Positions 25,932-37,512 of a DNA stretch of 64,000 nt are shown here, piece after piece (the stretch's first letter is position 1; every line of letters begins with the position of its first letter). A model generated the notes under the pieces. The model made no database searches and was not told the DNA's origin. It saw nothing but the letters and a program-made list of their open reading frames with translations. Location of the stretch: assembly GCF_001730365.1 (NCBI RefSeq), contig NZ_MIKB01000012.1, forward strand, positions 352,287 through 416,286, given 5' to 3'. The translations under genes and the position numbers were made by a program. This DNA is from Enterococcus quebecensis. GTDB lineage: Bacteria > Bacillota > Bacilli > Lactobacillales > Enterococcaceae.

Positions 25932-26206
25932 TTGACTTTACTGGGGAATTTTAGTAATTTATATTTAATATCTAAAAAATCAATGAAAGAACGAGTAGAT
26001 TTCAATCTAATTGTATAAGAGAAAGTTGCCGTGGCTGAAAGCAACTTCAATAGAAAAATCGAAAGACATTCTGGAGATGAACGGAGGAAAAACCGTTCCG
26101 TTACGAGCGTTAATCGTTAGAGGAAAGAGCAATCTTTCAAAACTTAGGTGGTACCGCGTGTGTCTATTCACTCGCCCTTGTAATTATACAAGGGCGAGTT
26201 TTTGTT
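25932..26206 (+). promoter_or_regulatory. T-box riboswitch of hisS-aspS
   Basis: Promoter TTGACT (25932)-17 bp-TAATTT (25955). The leader contains a stem I region (about 25984-26080), the T-box core AGGTGGTACCGCG (26146-26158) with TGGT facing the tRNA acceptor end, and the terminator ACTCGCCCTTGTA/TACAAGGGCGAGT followed by TTTTT near 26203. In the specifier position before TCTGGAG the bases AAAGACATT contain both GAC (Asp, 26066) and CAT (His, 26068), overlapping by one base. That fits the two downstream genes. Confidence 0.9.
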
Positions 26207-26468
26207 GTTTATCACTTTAGATATAAGAGCTAAAGCTGAGCATGCTTGGCTTCACTAGAGGGGATGATGAACAATACTTGGCGAACGAAGTGAGAGAAGT
26301 TATCTTAACTAGTGAACTATTAAACGCCATGATCCGAACAAAAAGAAATGATCAGTGAATAAAAAGTAGTACCTAATTTTACAAACGACTTTAGAGCTGC
26401 TCTAATCTCAATCAATCTTTACCAAAACACCTTACAAATAACAAACAATAAAATAGGAGATGAAAAAA
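26207..26468 (+). other. Long untranslated stretch between the T-box terminator and hisS
   Basis: About 260 bases without a credible gene. A ribosome binding site AGGAG lies at 26454-26458. No extra hairpin with a T tract is evident. Unusually long for a T-box-to-gene distance. Confidence 0.5.
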
Positions 26469-27767
26469 ATGAGTTATCAAAAACCAAAAGGCACCAATGA
26501 CTTATTACCAGGAACTTCTGAAAAGTGGCAGTTCGTTGAAGAAACGGCTCGCTTGATTTTCCGTGATTATCAATATGAAGAAATTCGCACCCCTATTTTT
26601 GAACACTATGAAGTGATCTCTCGAAGCGTGGGAGATACAACTGACATTGTTTCAAAAGAGATGTATGATTTTTATGATAAAGGGGATCGTCATGTAACAT
26701 TGCGCCCAGAAGGGACAGCTCCAATTGTTCGTTCATTTGTTGAAAATAAATTATTTGGACCAGAATTTGCGAAACCTTATAAAACCTATTACATGGGACC
26801 GATGTTCCGTTATGAGCGTCCGCAAGCAGGACGTCTAAGACAATTTCACCAAATTGGAGCAGAAGCTTTCGGAAGCGTTAATCCAGCGGTTGATGTTGAA
26901 AGTATGGCAATGGCTTTAGACTTTTTTAAACAGTTAGGGATTCAACAAATTCGCTTGGTGATTAACTCTTTAGGAGACAAAGCAACAAGAGCTGCTTATC
27001 GTCAGGCTTTGATTGATTATTTAGAGCCAAAATCGGCTGATTTAAGTGAAGATTCGAAACGTCGTCTACACGAAAATCCTTTACGAGTTCTAGACAGTAA
27101 AGATAAGAAAGATCAAGCGATTGTAGCGGATGCGCCATCGATTTTGGATTATTTAAGTGAAGATTCAAAAGAGCATTTTGAAATAGTCAAAACAATGTTG
27201 AATGAGCTAAATATTCCTTTTGAAGTGGACAGTAACATGGTTCGTGGCTTGGATTATTACACAAATACAATTTTTGAAGTGATGAGTGAAGCACCTGGTA
27301 TGGGCGCTCAAGCAACGATTTGTGCCGGCGGTCGATACGATGGTTTAGTGGAAGAGCTTGGGGGACCTGCAACCCCTGGTTTTGGTTTTGCAATGGGAAT
27401 CGAACGTGTGTTGATTACAATGGAAGCAGAAGGCGTAGTTGTTCCAGTGATCAATGAAGTAGATGCCTTTGTTGTAGGACTTGGGGAGCAGACAAATATC
27501 GAATCATTAAAACTAGTTCAAGCTATTCGTAACTTTGGTTTTTCAGCGGATCGAGATTTTATGGATCGAAAAGCAAAAGCACAATTTAAAACAGCAGCTA
27601 AATTAAATGCAAAATTAGCACTGACTTTAGGTGAAACTGAGTTAACACAAGGCATTGTCAATGTAAAATCAATGGCTAGCCGTAAAGAAAAAGCATTTCC
27701 ACTATCAGATATTTACGAGAGATTTGATGAAGTCTATGATGAAATGATGACAGTGATGTTTGATTAA
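26469..27767 (+). CDS. hisS: Histidyl-tRNA synthetase
   Basis: A 432-aa class II synthetase. Motif 1 lies in the N-terminal third ([26 protein letters not shown]). Motif 2 is [20 protein letters not shown]. The histidine-specific loop is [10 protein letters not shown], and motif 3 is [10 protein letters not shown]. The C-terminal anticodon-binding domain is present. Start ATG 26469 ([15 protein letters not shown]) lies 10 bp after AGGAG; an ATG at 26460 is too close to that box. Cotranscribed with aspS under the T-box. Confidence 0.96.
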   Translation: MSYQKPKGTNDLLPGTSEKWQFVEETARLIFRDYQYEEIRTPIFEHYEVISRSVGDTTDIVSKEMYDFYDKGDRHVTLRPEGTAPIVRSFVENKLFGPEFAKPYKTYYMGPMFRYERPQAGRLRQFHQIGAEAFGSVNPAVDVESMAMALDFFKQLGIQQIRLVINSLGDKATRAAYRQALIDYLEPKSADLSEDSKRRLHENPLRVLDSKDKKDQAIVADAPSILDYLSEDSKEHFEIVKTMLNELNIPFEVDSNMVRGLDYYTNTIFEVMSEAPGMGAQATICAGGRYDGLVEELGGPATPGFGFAMGIERVLITMEAEGVVVPVINEVDAFVVGLGEQTNIESLKLVQAIRNFGFSADRDFMDRKAKAQFKTAAKLNAKLALTLGETELTQGIVNVKSMASRKEKAFPLSDIYERFDEVYDEMMTVMFD

Positions 27768-27800
27768 TAAATAGTAAAAAATGAAGAGGAGCAACAATCA

Positions 27801-29570
27801 ATGACAAAAAGAACAGTATACTGCGGAGAAGTTTCGGCAGATTTAGTAGGACAGGTAATCACATTAAAAGGTTGGGTACAAAAACGCCGTGACCTAGGTG
27901 GAGTTATTTTTATTGACTTGCGTGACCGTGAAGGGATTGCACAAGTTGTTTTTAATCCAGCCCATTCAAAAGAAGCATGGGAAATTGCAGACAAATGCCG
28001 TAGTGAATATGTAATTGAAATCACTGGCGAACTAACATATCGTGATACAGAAGCGATCAACCCTAAAATGAAAACCGGTGAATTTGAAGTAATGGCAACA
28101 GGAATCACGATTTTAAATACGGCTAAAACACCGCCATTTTTAATTGAGGACGAGAATAATGTTGGTGATGAAATTCGCATGAAATATCGTTATTTAGATT
28201 TACGCCGTCCACAAATGACAGCAAATTTAAAATTACGTCATGAAGTAACGAAAACAATCCGTCATTATTTAGATGACACTGATTTTATGGATATCGAAAC
28301 ACCTTACCTAGGTAAATCAACACCAGAAGGCGCTCGCGACTATTTAGTTCCTTCCCGTGTGCACGCTGGACATTTTTATGCGTTGCCACAATCGCCACAA
28401 ATTTTCAAACAGTTATTGATGAATGCTGGTTTCGATCGTTATTACCAAATCGTTCGTTGTTTCCGTGATGAAGATTTACGTGGGGATCGTCAACCAGAAT
28501 TTACCCAAGTCGATATTGAGACAACTTTCTTAACACCAGAAGAAATCCAAACAATGACAGAAGAAATGTTAGCGAAAGTAATGCGTGAAACAAAAGGAAT
28601 CGAAGTAACATTACCATTCCCACGTATCAGCTATGATGAAGCAATGGCGCGTTACGGTAGTGACAAACCAGATACACGTTTTGATATGGAATTAATTGAT
28701 ATTTCAGATGTTGTCAAAGATGTTGATTTCAAAGTCTTCCAAATGGCTTTAGAAAATGGTGGGCAAGTCAAAGCGTTGAATGCTAAAGGTGCAGCGGATA
28801 AATATTCAAGAAAAGACATGGATAATTTAGGTACGTATGTTAGTCAATTTGGAGCAAAAGGCCTAGCTTGGTTGAAAGTCGAAGAAGATGGATTAAAAGG
28901 TCCAATCGCTAAATTCTTGACAGATGTTTCAGATGAATTAATCAAAGCAACAAATGCTGAGGTCGGCGATATTTTGATGTTTGGTGCAGATAAGCCAGAA
29001 GTAGTTGCAGCAGCATTAGGAGCAGTTCGTTCTCGTTTAGGAAAAGAATTAGGTTTAATCGATGAGTCGAAATTTAACTTCTTATGGGTTGTTGACTGGC
29101 CATTGTTTGAATATGATGAAGAAGCTGGTCGTTATGTTTCTGCACATCATCCATTCACACAACCAAAAGAGTCTGATGTGGAATTACTTTCTACAGATCC
29201 ATCTAAAGTCTACGCTGAAGCTTATGATATTGTTTTAAATGGTTACGAACTAGGTGGAGGTTCACTACGTATCCACAAGCGTGACTTACAAGAAAAAATG
29301 TTTGAAACATTAGGATTTACAAAAGAATCAGCACAAGAACAATTTGGCTTCTTGTTGGATGCATTAGATTACGGATTCCCTCCACACGGCGGAATCGCAT
29401 TAGGTTTAGACCGTTTAGTGATGTTATTAGCAGGCGAAAACAACATTCGTGAAGTGATCGCCTTCCCTAAAAATGGGAAAGCAGCAGATCCAATGACTAG
29501 CGCACCAAGTACTGTTTCACCGCTACAATTGTTTGAGTTGAATATTGATGTAACAGCAATTGATGAGTAG
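27801..29570 (+). CDS. aspS: Aspartyl-tRNA synthetase
   Basis: A 589-aa bacterial-type AspRS with OB-fold anticodon domain ([22 protein letters not shown]), motif 2 ([20 protein letters not shown]), GAD insertion domain and motif 3 ([15 protein letters not shown]). It lies 33 bp after hisS with GAAGAGGAG. Tandem hisS-aspS is standard in Firmicutes. Ends in a strong terminator. Confidence 0.97.
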   Translation: MTKRTVYCGEVSADLVGQVITLKGWVQKRRDLGGVIFIDLRDREGIAQVVFNPAHSKEAWEIADKCRSEYVIEITGELTYRDTEAINPKMKTGEFEVMATGITILNTAKTPPFLIEDENNVGDEIRMKYRYLDLRRPQMTANLKLRHEVTKTIRHYLDDTDFMDIETPYLGKSTPEGARDYLVPSRVHAGHFYALPQSPQIFKQLLMNAGFDRYYQIVRCFRDEDLRGDRQPEFTQVDIETTFLTPEEIQTMTEEMLAKVMRETKGIEVTLPFPRISYDEAMARYGSDKPDTRFDMELIDISDVVKDVDFKVFQMALENGGQVKALNAKGAADKYSRKDMDNLGTYVSQFGAKGLAWLKVEEDGLKGPIAKFLTDVSDELIKATNAEVGDILMFGADKPEVVAAALGAVRSRLGKELGLIDESKFNFLWVVDWPLFEYDEEAGRYVSAHHPFTQPKESDVELLSTDPSKVYAEAYDIVLNGYELGGGSLRIHKRDLQEKMFETLGFTKESAQEQFGFLLDALDYGFPPHGGIALGLDRLVMLLAGENNIREVIAFPKNGKAADPMTSAPSTVSPLQLFELNIDVTAIDE

Positions 29571-29600
29571 AAAAAGAAATAACACTTGATTTAGATAAAT

Positions 29601-29652
29601 AAAAAAACGAGTTCCCCATAAACTTTTAGCGTTTATTCGGGGCTCGTTTTTT
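29601..29652 (+). terminator. Terminator after aspS
   Basis: AAAAAACGAG plus TCCCCATAAAC pair with GTTTATTCGGGG plus CTCGTTTTTT (one mismatch), ending in six T. Confidence 0.9.
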
Positions 29653-29745
29653 GTTTATTGAAAGATCACTGATTAGCATTCTTTACTTATATCTAAGCCT
29701 CCACTATAATGTACACATAAATTTGAACATAAGTAGGTTAAGTCG

Positions 29746-30480
29746 ATGCTAGAAAAAATATCAGCAGTTAAACATCTATCTGATGCCGATGAAGTACTGC
29801 AAAACTATATTTTTAGAAACTTAGAAACTATTTTTACTCTTTCAGCTAGAGAAATCGCAGCTCAAATTCCTTGCTCTCCTTCAACTGTGACAAGGTTTGT
29901 ACGGAAATGTGGCTTTGATTCTTATCATGATTTTCAACGCTATGTCAAAAATGAAGTCAGTAAAGTTGCTGGTCAAGGAATGACTGATACGATTTCACTT
30001 GAAGGGATTTTTGTGAATCAAGTTTTTGCTGAAAATGTTTTAGAACAAGTTGAGATGGTTAGTGAGTTATTACAACAATCAAGTTTTATTTATTGTGTTG
30101 GTATGGGGTCATCAGGAGTGATGGCCAATTACGCTGCTAGAAAATTCAATACGATAGGATACAAGGCAATGCATTCCAATGAGCCATATGCACCCTTTCT
30201 TTCTACACAAATGAAAGAGGGGGACAGCGTGATTATTATTTTTTCCACTTCAGGAGAAACAGCTGAAATTATTGAACTTGTTCGATTATTAAAATCAACT
30301 AGCAAGCATATTATCAGTATTACCAATACGCATGATAATACATTGGCCAAACTTTCAACGATCAATATTCCTTATTATATTGAAAATCAGCGACTACCTT
30401 ATAATTTTGATTTATCTTCACAGATTCCGACAGTCGCATTAATCGAGTATTTAGTTGCTTTTTGTTTTAATAAGAAATAA
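29746..30480 (+). CDS. RpiR/MurR-family transcriptional regulator
   Basis: A 244-aa regulator with an N-terminal winged helix-turn-helix (TLSAREIAAQIPCSPSTVTRFVRKCGF) and a C-terminal SIS phosphosugar-binding domain (VGMGSSGVMANYAARKF, IIFSTSGETAEIIELV). Such proteins control sugar-phosphate genes. The EIIC/phospho-beta-glucosidase pair at 31.6-34.4 kb, on the opposite strand, is a plausible target (inference). A TATAAT at about 29706 suggests its own promoter. Ribosome binding site is weak. Confidence 0.85.
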   Translation: MLEKISAVKHLSDADEVLQNYIFRNLETIFTLSAREIAAQIPCSPSTVTRFVRKCGFDSYHDFQRYVKNEVSKVAGQGMTDTISLEGIFVNQVFAENVLEQVEMVSELLQQSSFIYCVGMGSSGVMANYAARKFNTIGYKAMHSNEPYAPFLSTQMKEGDSVIIIFSTSGETAEIIELVRLLKSTSKHIISITNTHDNTLAKLSTINIPYYIENQRLPYNFDLSSQIPTVALIEYLVAFCFNKK

Positions 30481-30565
30481 ATCTCGCTGAAACGGTTGAA
30501 TTTATAATTCGTTTATATTTATGCTTTATACTGAAAATAAGACCCAGTTAAGGAGGATAAATAGA

Positions 30566-31354
30566 ATGAAAAAAACATTCATGCTAAAGATAACGGTACT
30601 GTTTTCTTTATTACTTATTTTTTCAGCCTGTCAAACGAAAAAAAGGGAGTCAAAACAAACGGTGAAGGAGAGTACGAGTATGACAAGTGAAAAAAGTGAT
30701 ACAACGAAGTCTCAATTTAGTGAACCTCATTCTCAGATCTCAGAGTCGAGAAGTAAATCATTTCCAGTAGGAACGCTGATTCAAGCAGTGAATGAGAATA
30801 ATACGGCGAAAGTTCAAGAAATACTTCAAGATAAAAACTATCCGATTGATGAAGTAAATGCGCAAGGAGAATCACCTCTGTTGATTGCTACCCATCAAAA
30901 CTTTATCGAAATTGCTAAACTGCTAATCGATAGAGGGGCAGATATCAATCAGCAAGATCATATCTCTGACAGCCCTTACCTTTACGCAGGTGCACAAGGC
31001 AAAACAGAAATCTTGAGATATATGTTAGAAAAACAAGTACCGGATCAGCAAAAAGTTAATCGTTTTGGTGGGAATGCCTTGATCCCAGCTGCTGAAAAAG
31101 GTCATCTGGAGAACGTTGAACTTTTATTAAAAGATGGTCGGGCTAATATTAATCATCAAAATAACTATGGCTACACAGCTTTGATTGAAGCGGTGGCATT
31201 AACAAACGGCTCTTCAGTCTACCAACAAATCGTCAAAGTATTATTAGATGCAGGAGCAAATAAGGAGTTGAAAGACAATACAGGTCGAACAGCTGAAGAT
31301 TATGCGAGAAGCTTAGGCTACTCGGAAATAGTAATTATGCTAAGTTCTAAGTAG
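30566..31354 (+). CDS. Ankyrin-repeat lipoprotein
   Basis: A 262-aa protein. Signal peptide with lipobox IFSAC places the lipidated Cys at residue 22. A Ser/Thr/Lys-rich linker follows (about 23-70), then four to five ankyrin repeats: GESPLLIATHQNFIEIAKLLIDRGADIN, a GNALIPAAEKGHLENVELLL unit, and one ending VLLDAGANKELKDNTGRTAEDYA. Surface-anchored protein-binding role likely; partner unknown. ATG 30566 has AAGGAGG 8 bp upstream; a longer in-frame start lacks one. Confidence 0.85.
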   Translation: MKKTFMLKITVLFSLLLIFSACQTKKRESKQTVKESTSMTSEKSDTTKSQFSEPHSQISESRSKSFPVGTLIQAVNENNTAKVQEILQDKNYPIDEVNAQGESPLLIATHQNFIEIAKLLIDRGADINQQDHISDSPYLYAGAQGKTEILRYMLEKQVPDQQKVNRFGGNALIPAAEKGHLENVELLLKDGRANINHQNNYGYTALIEAVALTNGSSVYQQIVKVLLDAGANKELKDNTGRTAEDYARSLGYSEIVIMLSSK

Positions 31355-31362
31355 ATAGTATT

Positions 31363-31408
31363 AAAGAGGGTGAGACAAAAGTGCTGTTTACTTTTGTCTC
31401 ACCCTCTA
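31363..31408 (+). terminator. Strong hairpin after the ankyrin gene
   Basis: AGAGGGTGAGACAAAAG pairs perfectly with CTTTTGTCTCACCCTCT around a 9-nt loop. No T tract follows, but GGGTGAGACAAAAG hairpins of this kind commonly end enterococcal transcripts. Confidence 0.65.
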
Positions 31409-31476
31409 AAACCAAATAAATGATGGTTAAAAAGCAGCTATACGCTTCACTTCGATCACATCCAATGTTTAAGGAC

Positions 31477-31528
31477 TAAGAATAGATTACCAAGAATTTG
31501 AAGAACAATTTCCGGTAATCTATTCTTA
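31477..31528. other. Perfect 15-bp inverted repeat in a gene-free stretch
   Basis: TAAGAATAGATTACC (31477) and GGTAATCTATTCTTA (31514) form a perfect 15-bp stem with a 22-nt loop. Neither strand has a real T tract. It could help end the minus-strand PTS operon. Nothing else is visible between 31409 and 31608. Confidence 0.6.
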
Positions 31529-31608
31529 TTACTGTAAAACACAACAAGGTACGAGTTGATGTTGCACAGTACCTACTTGGTTCTCGGAGCTAAAGGCTCA
31601 TGTCCAAA

Positions 31609-32939
31609 CTATTTTGCATTTGCTTGTTCAAGTTGATACTCTTTTTTATCTGCCATTTTAAAGAATGGATACCAAACCAATACGTTAACAATCAATAATA
31701 CAACAAAGATCAATAAATAATTAAAGCCGCCTTTCAAAGCCATAACAATAGGTGCCGGAGTTGTCCAAGGTAATGCAATCAGCGGATTATATTTAGAAAA
31801 ATCAAGAATCGACAACATGCCCCAAGTAATACCGCCCATCAAGATAGGGGAAGCAACCATCGGTATAAAGAAGAAGGGATTTAACATCAAAGGCATTCCA
31901 AAAATCAACGGTTCATTCACATTAAAAATCACTGGTGGTCCTGCTAATTTGAATAATTGTTTATAGCGTTCTGATTTTGCTGTGAACATTGAAATAACTA
32001 AGCCGTAAGTACTTCCTTGGCCACCAAAAGAGTTACCGCAAACAAATGAAACAACAGCCATTGCTAAAAAAGGAAGTTCTTGATGTTGTTGATAAGCCGC
32101 CATATTTGCTAGCATATTAGCAGTCATAACCGGCATCACAACGCCATAAACCATATTGGGGTGAATTCCGAAAAACCACAACATATTTGCTAAAGTAAAA
32201 ATAATGATGATTGCAATTGGTGAACCAGTTAAAGATTGTAGTGGTGCTTGAATCAATGTTGTAATAAAAGCAAAAATATTGTCAAAAGGTGTAAATGAGA
32301 ATAGGACTCTGATAATAAAGAATACTGCTAGAATAAGACCTGATAAAATTGCTGGACTTAATGATTCAGAGACATTTGAAGGAACAGTATCAGGCATTTT
32401 AATCGATAAGTTTTTTCTGATAAAGAACGCATACATAACAGCTGTCAAATAACCAACAATGATGGCAACAAATAATCCGGTTCCCCCAGTATATTGACTA
32501 GCGAAAGCTTCTACATTAGTACTTGCAGTGACAGTGGCTTGAGTTGGAAATTCAGTAACCGTTTTTTCTAAGGTGTAGGTTTGAACTATTTGTGGCATTA
32601 AAATAAAAAATGAACCAATAGCTAAAAGTCCTGCCGGTAGTGGATCTAAGCCTTCTTTTTTAGAATAGATATAAGCAAAGTTGAAAGTCACGTAAACAGA
32701 AAGCAAACTAATCGTCGCACCTAAAGCGGCGTTAAAATGAGCAGTCATTCCTGTTTTAGCTAAGAATTCAATCCATTGAGGAATAGGGAAATTACCAATA
32801 ATCATCAATAATGCAACGCCTAATGTAATTGGCGTGGTTCTCATAAAAGCTTCAGACAATGCACTAAAAAATTTACTGCCGTTCATTTTTTGAGCAATTG
32901 GACCAATAAATTTATTTAGAAAATTCTCTAATCTTTCCA

Positions 32940-32940
<1 letters not shown>
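31609..32940 (-). CDS. PTS EIIC, lactose/cellobiose family
   Basis: A 443-aa membrane transporter of the Lac family (CelB/LicC type) with about ten hydrophobic segments. Family regions: NGSKFFSALSEAFMRTTPITLG near the N-terminus, FGIHPNMVYGVVMPVM, GQGSTYGLVISMF, and FNVNEPLIFGMPLMLNP with the conserved NEP. It imports a beta-glucoside. No EIIA or EIIB gene accompanies it here, so it must borrow them from another locus. Its ATG overlaps the stop of the upstream glucosidase by 1 bp (TAATG), indicating translational coupling. Confidence 0.92.
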
Positions 32941-34403
<1,463 letters not shown>

Positions 34404-34453
34404 TCATTTCAGTAAAATTTATACAACTTGATCATAACTGAAAAAGCGTCGAT

Positions 34454-34489
34454 TTGTAACCGTTTTCAAAAGGTTTGCAACACGTTGCA
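34454..34489 (-). promoter_or_regulatory. cre box and adjacent palindrome upstream of the beta-glucoside operon
   Basis: TTGTAACCGTTTTCAA (34454-34469) matches every defined position of the CcpA cre consensus WTGNAANCGNWNNCWW. Just beyond it TGCAAC-AC-GTTGCA (34476-34489) is a perfect 6-2-6 inverted repeat typical of a repressor operator. Together they suggest carbon catabolite repression plus substrate-specific control. Confidence 0.75.
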
Positions 34490-34624
34490 GGATTATGAAA
34501 CGTTAAGAGTAAAATGAAGAATGTGGGATACTTTTATGTTAAATCGGAGATTGAGCTTTTTTTCTTACCTCAAAGCACGTATAATGATAAACAAATGAAT
34601 CAAGTAAAGTGAGGCTGCTTCTAC

Positions 34625-35500
34625 ATGAAAAAATTCTTTGAAAGTTTACCAGTCCATGATTACACGACGAAACTTTCAGTATCAATCGTTTATGCGATCT
34701 TGGCATCAGTTGCGATGAACTTTTTTTACCAACCAGGAAATATCTATTCTAGCGGGATTACTGGATTGGCACAAATTCTCACTACACTTTCAACCAAAGT
34801 AGTTGGATTTAAAGTGCCGGTTTCGATAACTTTATATGCATTGAATATTCCATTATTTTTTATTGCTTGGCTAAAAATCGGGAAAAAATTTACGATTTTC
34901 ACAGTACTGACCGTTACACTGACATCTGTATTTATGCAAATCGTACCACAAACAACTCTTTCCAATGATCCGATTATTTGTGCCATCTTTGGTGGAGGTG
35001 TGATGGGTTCAGGAATTGGTTTTGCCTTGAAAAATGGATTGTCTTCAGGAGGATTGGATATTTTTAGTATTACGATCCGTAAAAAAACTGGACGTTCTGT
35101 AGGTTCAATTTCAATGTATTTTAATGGATTGATTATCTTTGTAGCAGGGTACTTATTCGGTTGGCAATATATGTTTTATAGTGCATTGTCGATTTTTGTC
35201 AGTGGGAAAGTAACCGATGCTGTTTATACAAAACAAAAGAAAATGCAGGTAATGATCATTACAAAAAATCCTGATAATGTGATTAATGAAATTCAAAAGA
35301 AAATGCGACGAGGCATCACGATCATTCATGAAGCAGAGGGAGCTTATCGGCATGATAAGCAGACATTGTTGTTGACAGTTGTTACCCGTTTTGAATTGCC
35401 GGCACTGGAAGCTGCAATGAAAGAATCAGATCCATCTGCTTTTGTCAGTATTTCGGATAATGTAAAAATTCTAGGCCATTTTTATGAAGAGGACTTATAA
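34625..35500 (+). CDS. YitT family membrane protein
   Basis: A 291-aa protein with five to six N-terminal hydrophobic segments, including FFYQPGNIYSSGITGLAQIL and GIGFALKNGLSSGGLDIFSI, and a cytoplasmic C-terminal DUF2179 domain (MIITKNPDNVINEIQKKMRRGITII...HDKQTLLLTVV). Typical YitT/YpjC architecture; function unknown. TATAAT at about 34580 supplies a promoter. Terminator follows. Confidence 0.9.
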   Translation: MKKFFESLPVHDYTTKLSVSIVYAILASVAMNFFYQPGNIYSSGITGLAQILTTLSTKVVGFKVPVSITLYALNIPLFFIAWLKIGKKFTIFTVLTVTLTSVFMQIVPQTTLSNDPIICAIFGGGVMGSGIGFALKNGLSSGGLDIFSITIRKKTGRSVGSISMYFNGLIIFVAGYLFGWQYMFYSALSIFVSGKVTDAVYTKQKKMQVMIITKNPDNVINEIQKKMRRGITIIHEAEGAYRHDKQTLLLTVVTRFELPALEAAMKESDPSAFVSISDNVKILGHFYEEDL

Positions 35501-35518
35501 GAAGGAAGATAGAAGACA

Positions 35519-35549
35519 AAAAATCCAGATCATATGATCTGGATTTTTT
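35519..35549. terminator. Bidirectional terminator
   Basis: AAAAATCCAGATC-ATAT-GATCTGGATTTTTT is a near-perfect palindrome with T tracts on both strands, placed between two convergent genes. Confidence 0.9.
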
Positions 35550-35563
35550 GTGTCTAAAGTGAA

Positions 35564-36040
35564 TTATCTATTTTTACTGTCTTCACTTGATTTTGTTTCA
35601 TCCTTAGAGCTATTATCCTTCATTGGTGTATCACCTTGTTGAGTTGAGCGACGGTTATGGCGATTACTTTTTGAATTATCCTCATTCCGTTCTTGTTTCC
35701 AACTTTTCTGTTCTTGCTGACCTCTACGGTTTCCATCAAAGCGTCTATGTTCGGGACGTCCATCAGCAAAGTTGTGACGACTGTGACCGCCAGAAAGACT
35801 AGCTCCTCCAATCAATCCAATCAATAAGAAACTTGCACTATAAATGACTACTTTTTTATCAAGTTTTTTAAAGAAACTTTTGAAATTGTTGTCTTCGGTT
35901 ACAATAGTTGAACGAGTTTCTGTTGCCGTTTCTTGTTCCGTTGACTCATTATATTCAGATGATTCCGCTTTTTCAGAATGATTTTCTAACGTTTCTTCAA
36001 TTGATTCATTACTTTGTTGTTCATTTTTTTCTTTATCCAT
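35564..36040 (-). CDS. Hypothetical single-pass membrane protein, highly charged
   Basis: A 158-aa low-complexity protein. An acidic N-terminal half (residues 1-60, rich in Glu, Ser, Asn and Thr) precedes one hydrophobic segment (about 67-86, VVIYSASFLLIGLIGGASLSGG). An extracellular tail rich in Arg, His, Asn, Gly and Ser follows. It has a clear GAGGTG ribosome binding site. No family recognised. The charge switch across the membrane segment suggests an N-in, C-out anchor. Confidence 0.65.
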   Translation of the reverse strand: MDKEKNEQQSNESIEETLENHSEKAESSEYNESTEQETATETRSTIVTEDNNFKSFFKKLDKKVVIYSASFLLIGLIGGASLSGGHSRHNFADGRPEHRRFDGNRRGQQEQKSWKQERNEDNSKSNRHNRRSTQQGDTPMKDNSSKDETKSSEDSKNR

Positions 36041-36262
36041 ATGTATTCACCTCATAATTTGGTATGTTCTTATAATAAGAGACAGGTGTGAATATAGTTG
36101 GTGTAAGTAGTGAAAAAAATATAAAAAAGGTATGATTTTTGAAAAACGCTTTGTACTGAGTAAAATTTAGAAAGGTGATTCGATCTTAAAAGAGAAATAG
36201 TGGGTATATATTAAATTTCAAGAAAATAGATTGAGTTATTTCAAAAAAATAATCTCTTTTTC

Positions 36263-36417
36263 TTGAAAAGAAGGATCAAAACTGTTAAACTAAGTTTGTA
36301 AGATTGAGGGACGCTTTTAAGACTGTTAATAGAGATTAACAATGAAAAAGAAAAACGTCAATTTTATTTTTTTAAAGTTCATAGGTCGTTTTAAGTCTTA
36401 CTTGGACGTTTTCAGAC
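36263..36417 (+). promoter_or_regulatory. cggR promoter and CggR operator (20-bp direct repeats)
   Basis: A promoter-like TTGAAA (36263)-17 bp-TAAACT (36286) lies upstream. Nearer the gene, GGTC-GTTTTA-AGTC (36384) and GGAC-GTTTTC-AGAC (36404) are direct repeats exactly 20 bp apart. That is the half-site and period architecture of the B. subtilis CggR operator as I recall it (GGGAC-N6-TGTC-N4, repeated). A third look-alike, GGGACGCTTTTAAGAC, is at 36308. All lie upstream of the chosen cggR start. Confidence 0.7.
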
Positions 36418-36434
36418 CAACGAAGGAGCGCATC

Positions 36435-37472
36435 ATGCTAGATGAATTAAAAATGATTGAAGCTGTTGCTCCAGATTTGCTCGATGTAATGCAGGAAAGG
36501 TTTCATATTCTTCGTAATATATACTGGATGCAGCCTATTGGACGTAGAAGTTTATCAGATAGTATGGGGATTACAGAGCGTGTCTTGAGAACCGAGACTG
36601 ATTTTCTAAAGAACCTACAATTGATAGAAACTTCAAAAAGTGGAATGACGTTGACTGAAAAAGGCTTAGATGTCTATCAAGGTTTAGAGACAGTGATGAA
36701 TCAATTGCTTGGCATGCATCAAGTTGAAAAAGAAATCAGTCAATATTTTGGAATTCAGCGTTGCATTGTTGTAGCTGGAGATAGTGACAGTCAAGAGAAA
36801 GTTCTTTATGAGTTTGGCGATATTTTGACCGATTCGCTAGATTTGCTTTTACCTGACGGTAACAATATTATCGCAGTAATGGGCGGCACCACAATGGCAG
36901 TGACCGCAGAACACATGGGGACGCTAGAGACGGAAAAAAGACATAACTTGTTTGTCCCAGCCAGAGGTGGAATTGGTGAGGCAATGACTGTTCAAGCTAA
37001 TTCAGTAAGTGCTGTTATGGCAAGTAAAACTGGCGGACATCATAGAGCATTATATGTTCCAGAACAATTAAGTCTTGAAACCTATAACTCTCTACTGCAA
37101 GAACCATCAATCCAAGAAGTGTTGACATTGATTGAACAAAGCAATTGTGTTGTTCACAGTATCGGACGTGCTTTACACATGGCGGCACGGCGTAAGATGT
37201 CAGATGATGAACTGGTTATGTTAAAGCAAAATAATGCTGTAGCAGAGTCCTTCGGTTATTTCTTTGATGAAGAAGGAAAAATCGTTCATAAAATCCCACG
37301 AATTGGACTTCAGTTGAAAGATGTACAAAAAATTCCAAATGTCGTAGCGATTGCAGGCGGCAAGACCAAAGCCAAAGCAATTCGGGCTTACATGAAAAAT
37401 GCACCAAAACAAACGTGGCTCATCACTGATGAAGCTGCTGCAAATGAGATTTTAAAAGGGGCAACTCTTTAA
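36435..37472 (+). CDS. cggR: Central glycolytic genes regulator CggR
   Basis: A 345-aa SorC-family repressor. N-terminal winged helix ([23 protein letters not shown]), then the sugar-phosphate effector domain with [14 protein letters not shown] and [11 protein letters not shown]. It represses the glycolytic operon and is relieved by fructose-1,6-bisphosphate in the Bacillus homologue. ATG 36435 follows AAGGAG by 7 bp and matches family length; a longer in-frame version from 36342 would run through the operator repeats. First gene of cggR-gap-pgk-tpiA. Confidence 0.93.
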   Translation: MLDELKMIEAVAPDLLDVMQERFHILRNIYWMQPIGRRSLSDSMGITERVLRTETDFLKNLQLIETSKSGMTLTEKGLDVYQGLETVMNQLLGMHQVEKEISQYFGIQRCIVVAGDSDSQEKVLYEFGDILTDSLDLLLPDGNNIIAVMGGTTMAVTAEHMGTLETEKRHNLFVPARGGIGEAMTVQANSVSAVMASKTGGHHRALYVPEQLSLETYNSLLQEPSIQEVLTLIEQSNCVVHSIGRALHMAARRKMSDDELVMLKQNNAVAESFGYFFDEEGKIVHKIPRIGLQLKDVQKIPNVVAIAGGKTKAKAIRAYMKNAPKQTWLITDEAAANEILKGATL

Positions 37473-37512
37473 AATAAAAAAATTTTTGATTTTCATAAGG
37501 AGGAAATCTTCA

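Noticed and set aside
26011..26220. 69-codon frame in front of hisS
   Set aside because: It lies wholly inside the T-box leader and its terminator and has no ribosome binding site.
36342..36434. N-terminal extension of CggR by 31 residues
   Set aside because: It would run through the direct-repeat operator, has no ribosome binding site, and exceeds the family length; the start at 36435 has a good AAGGAG.
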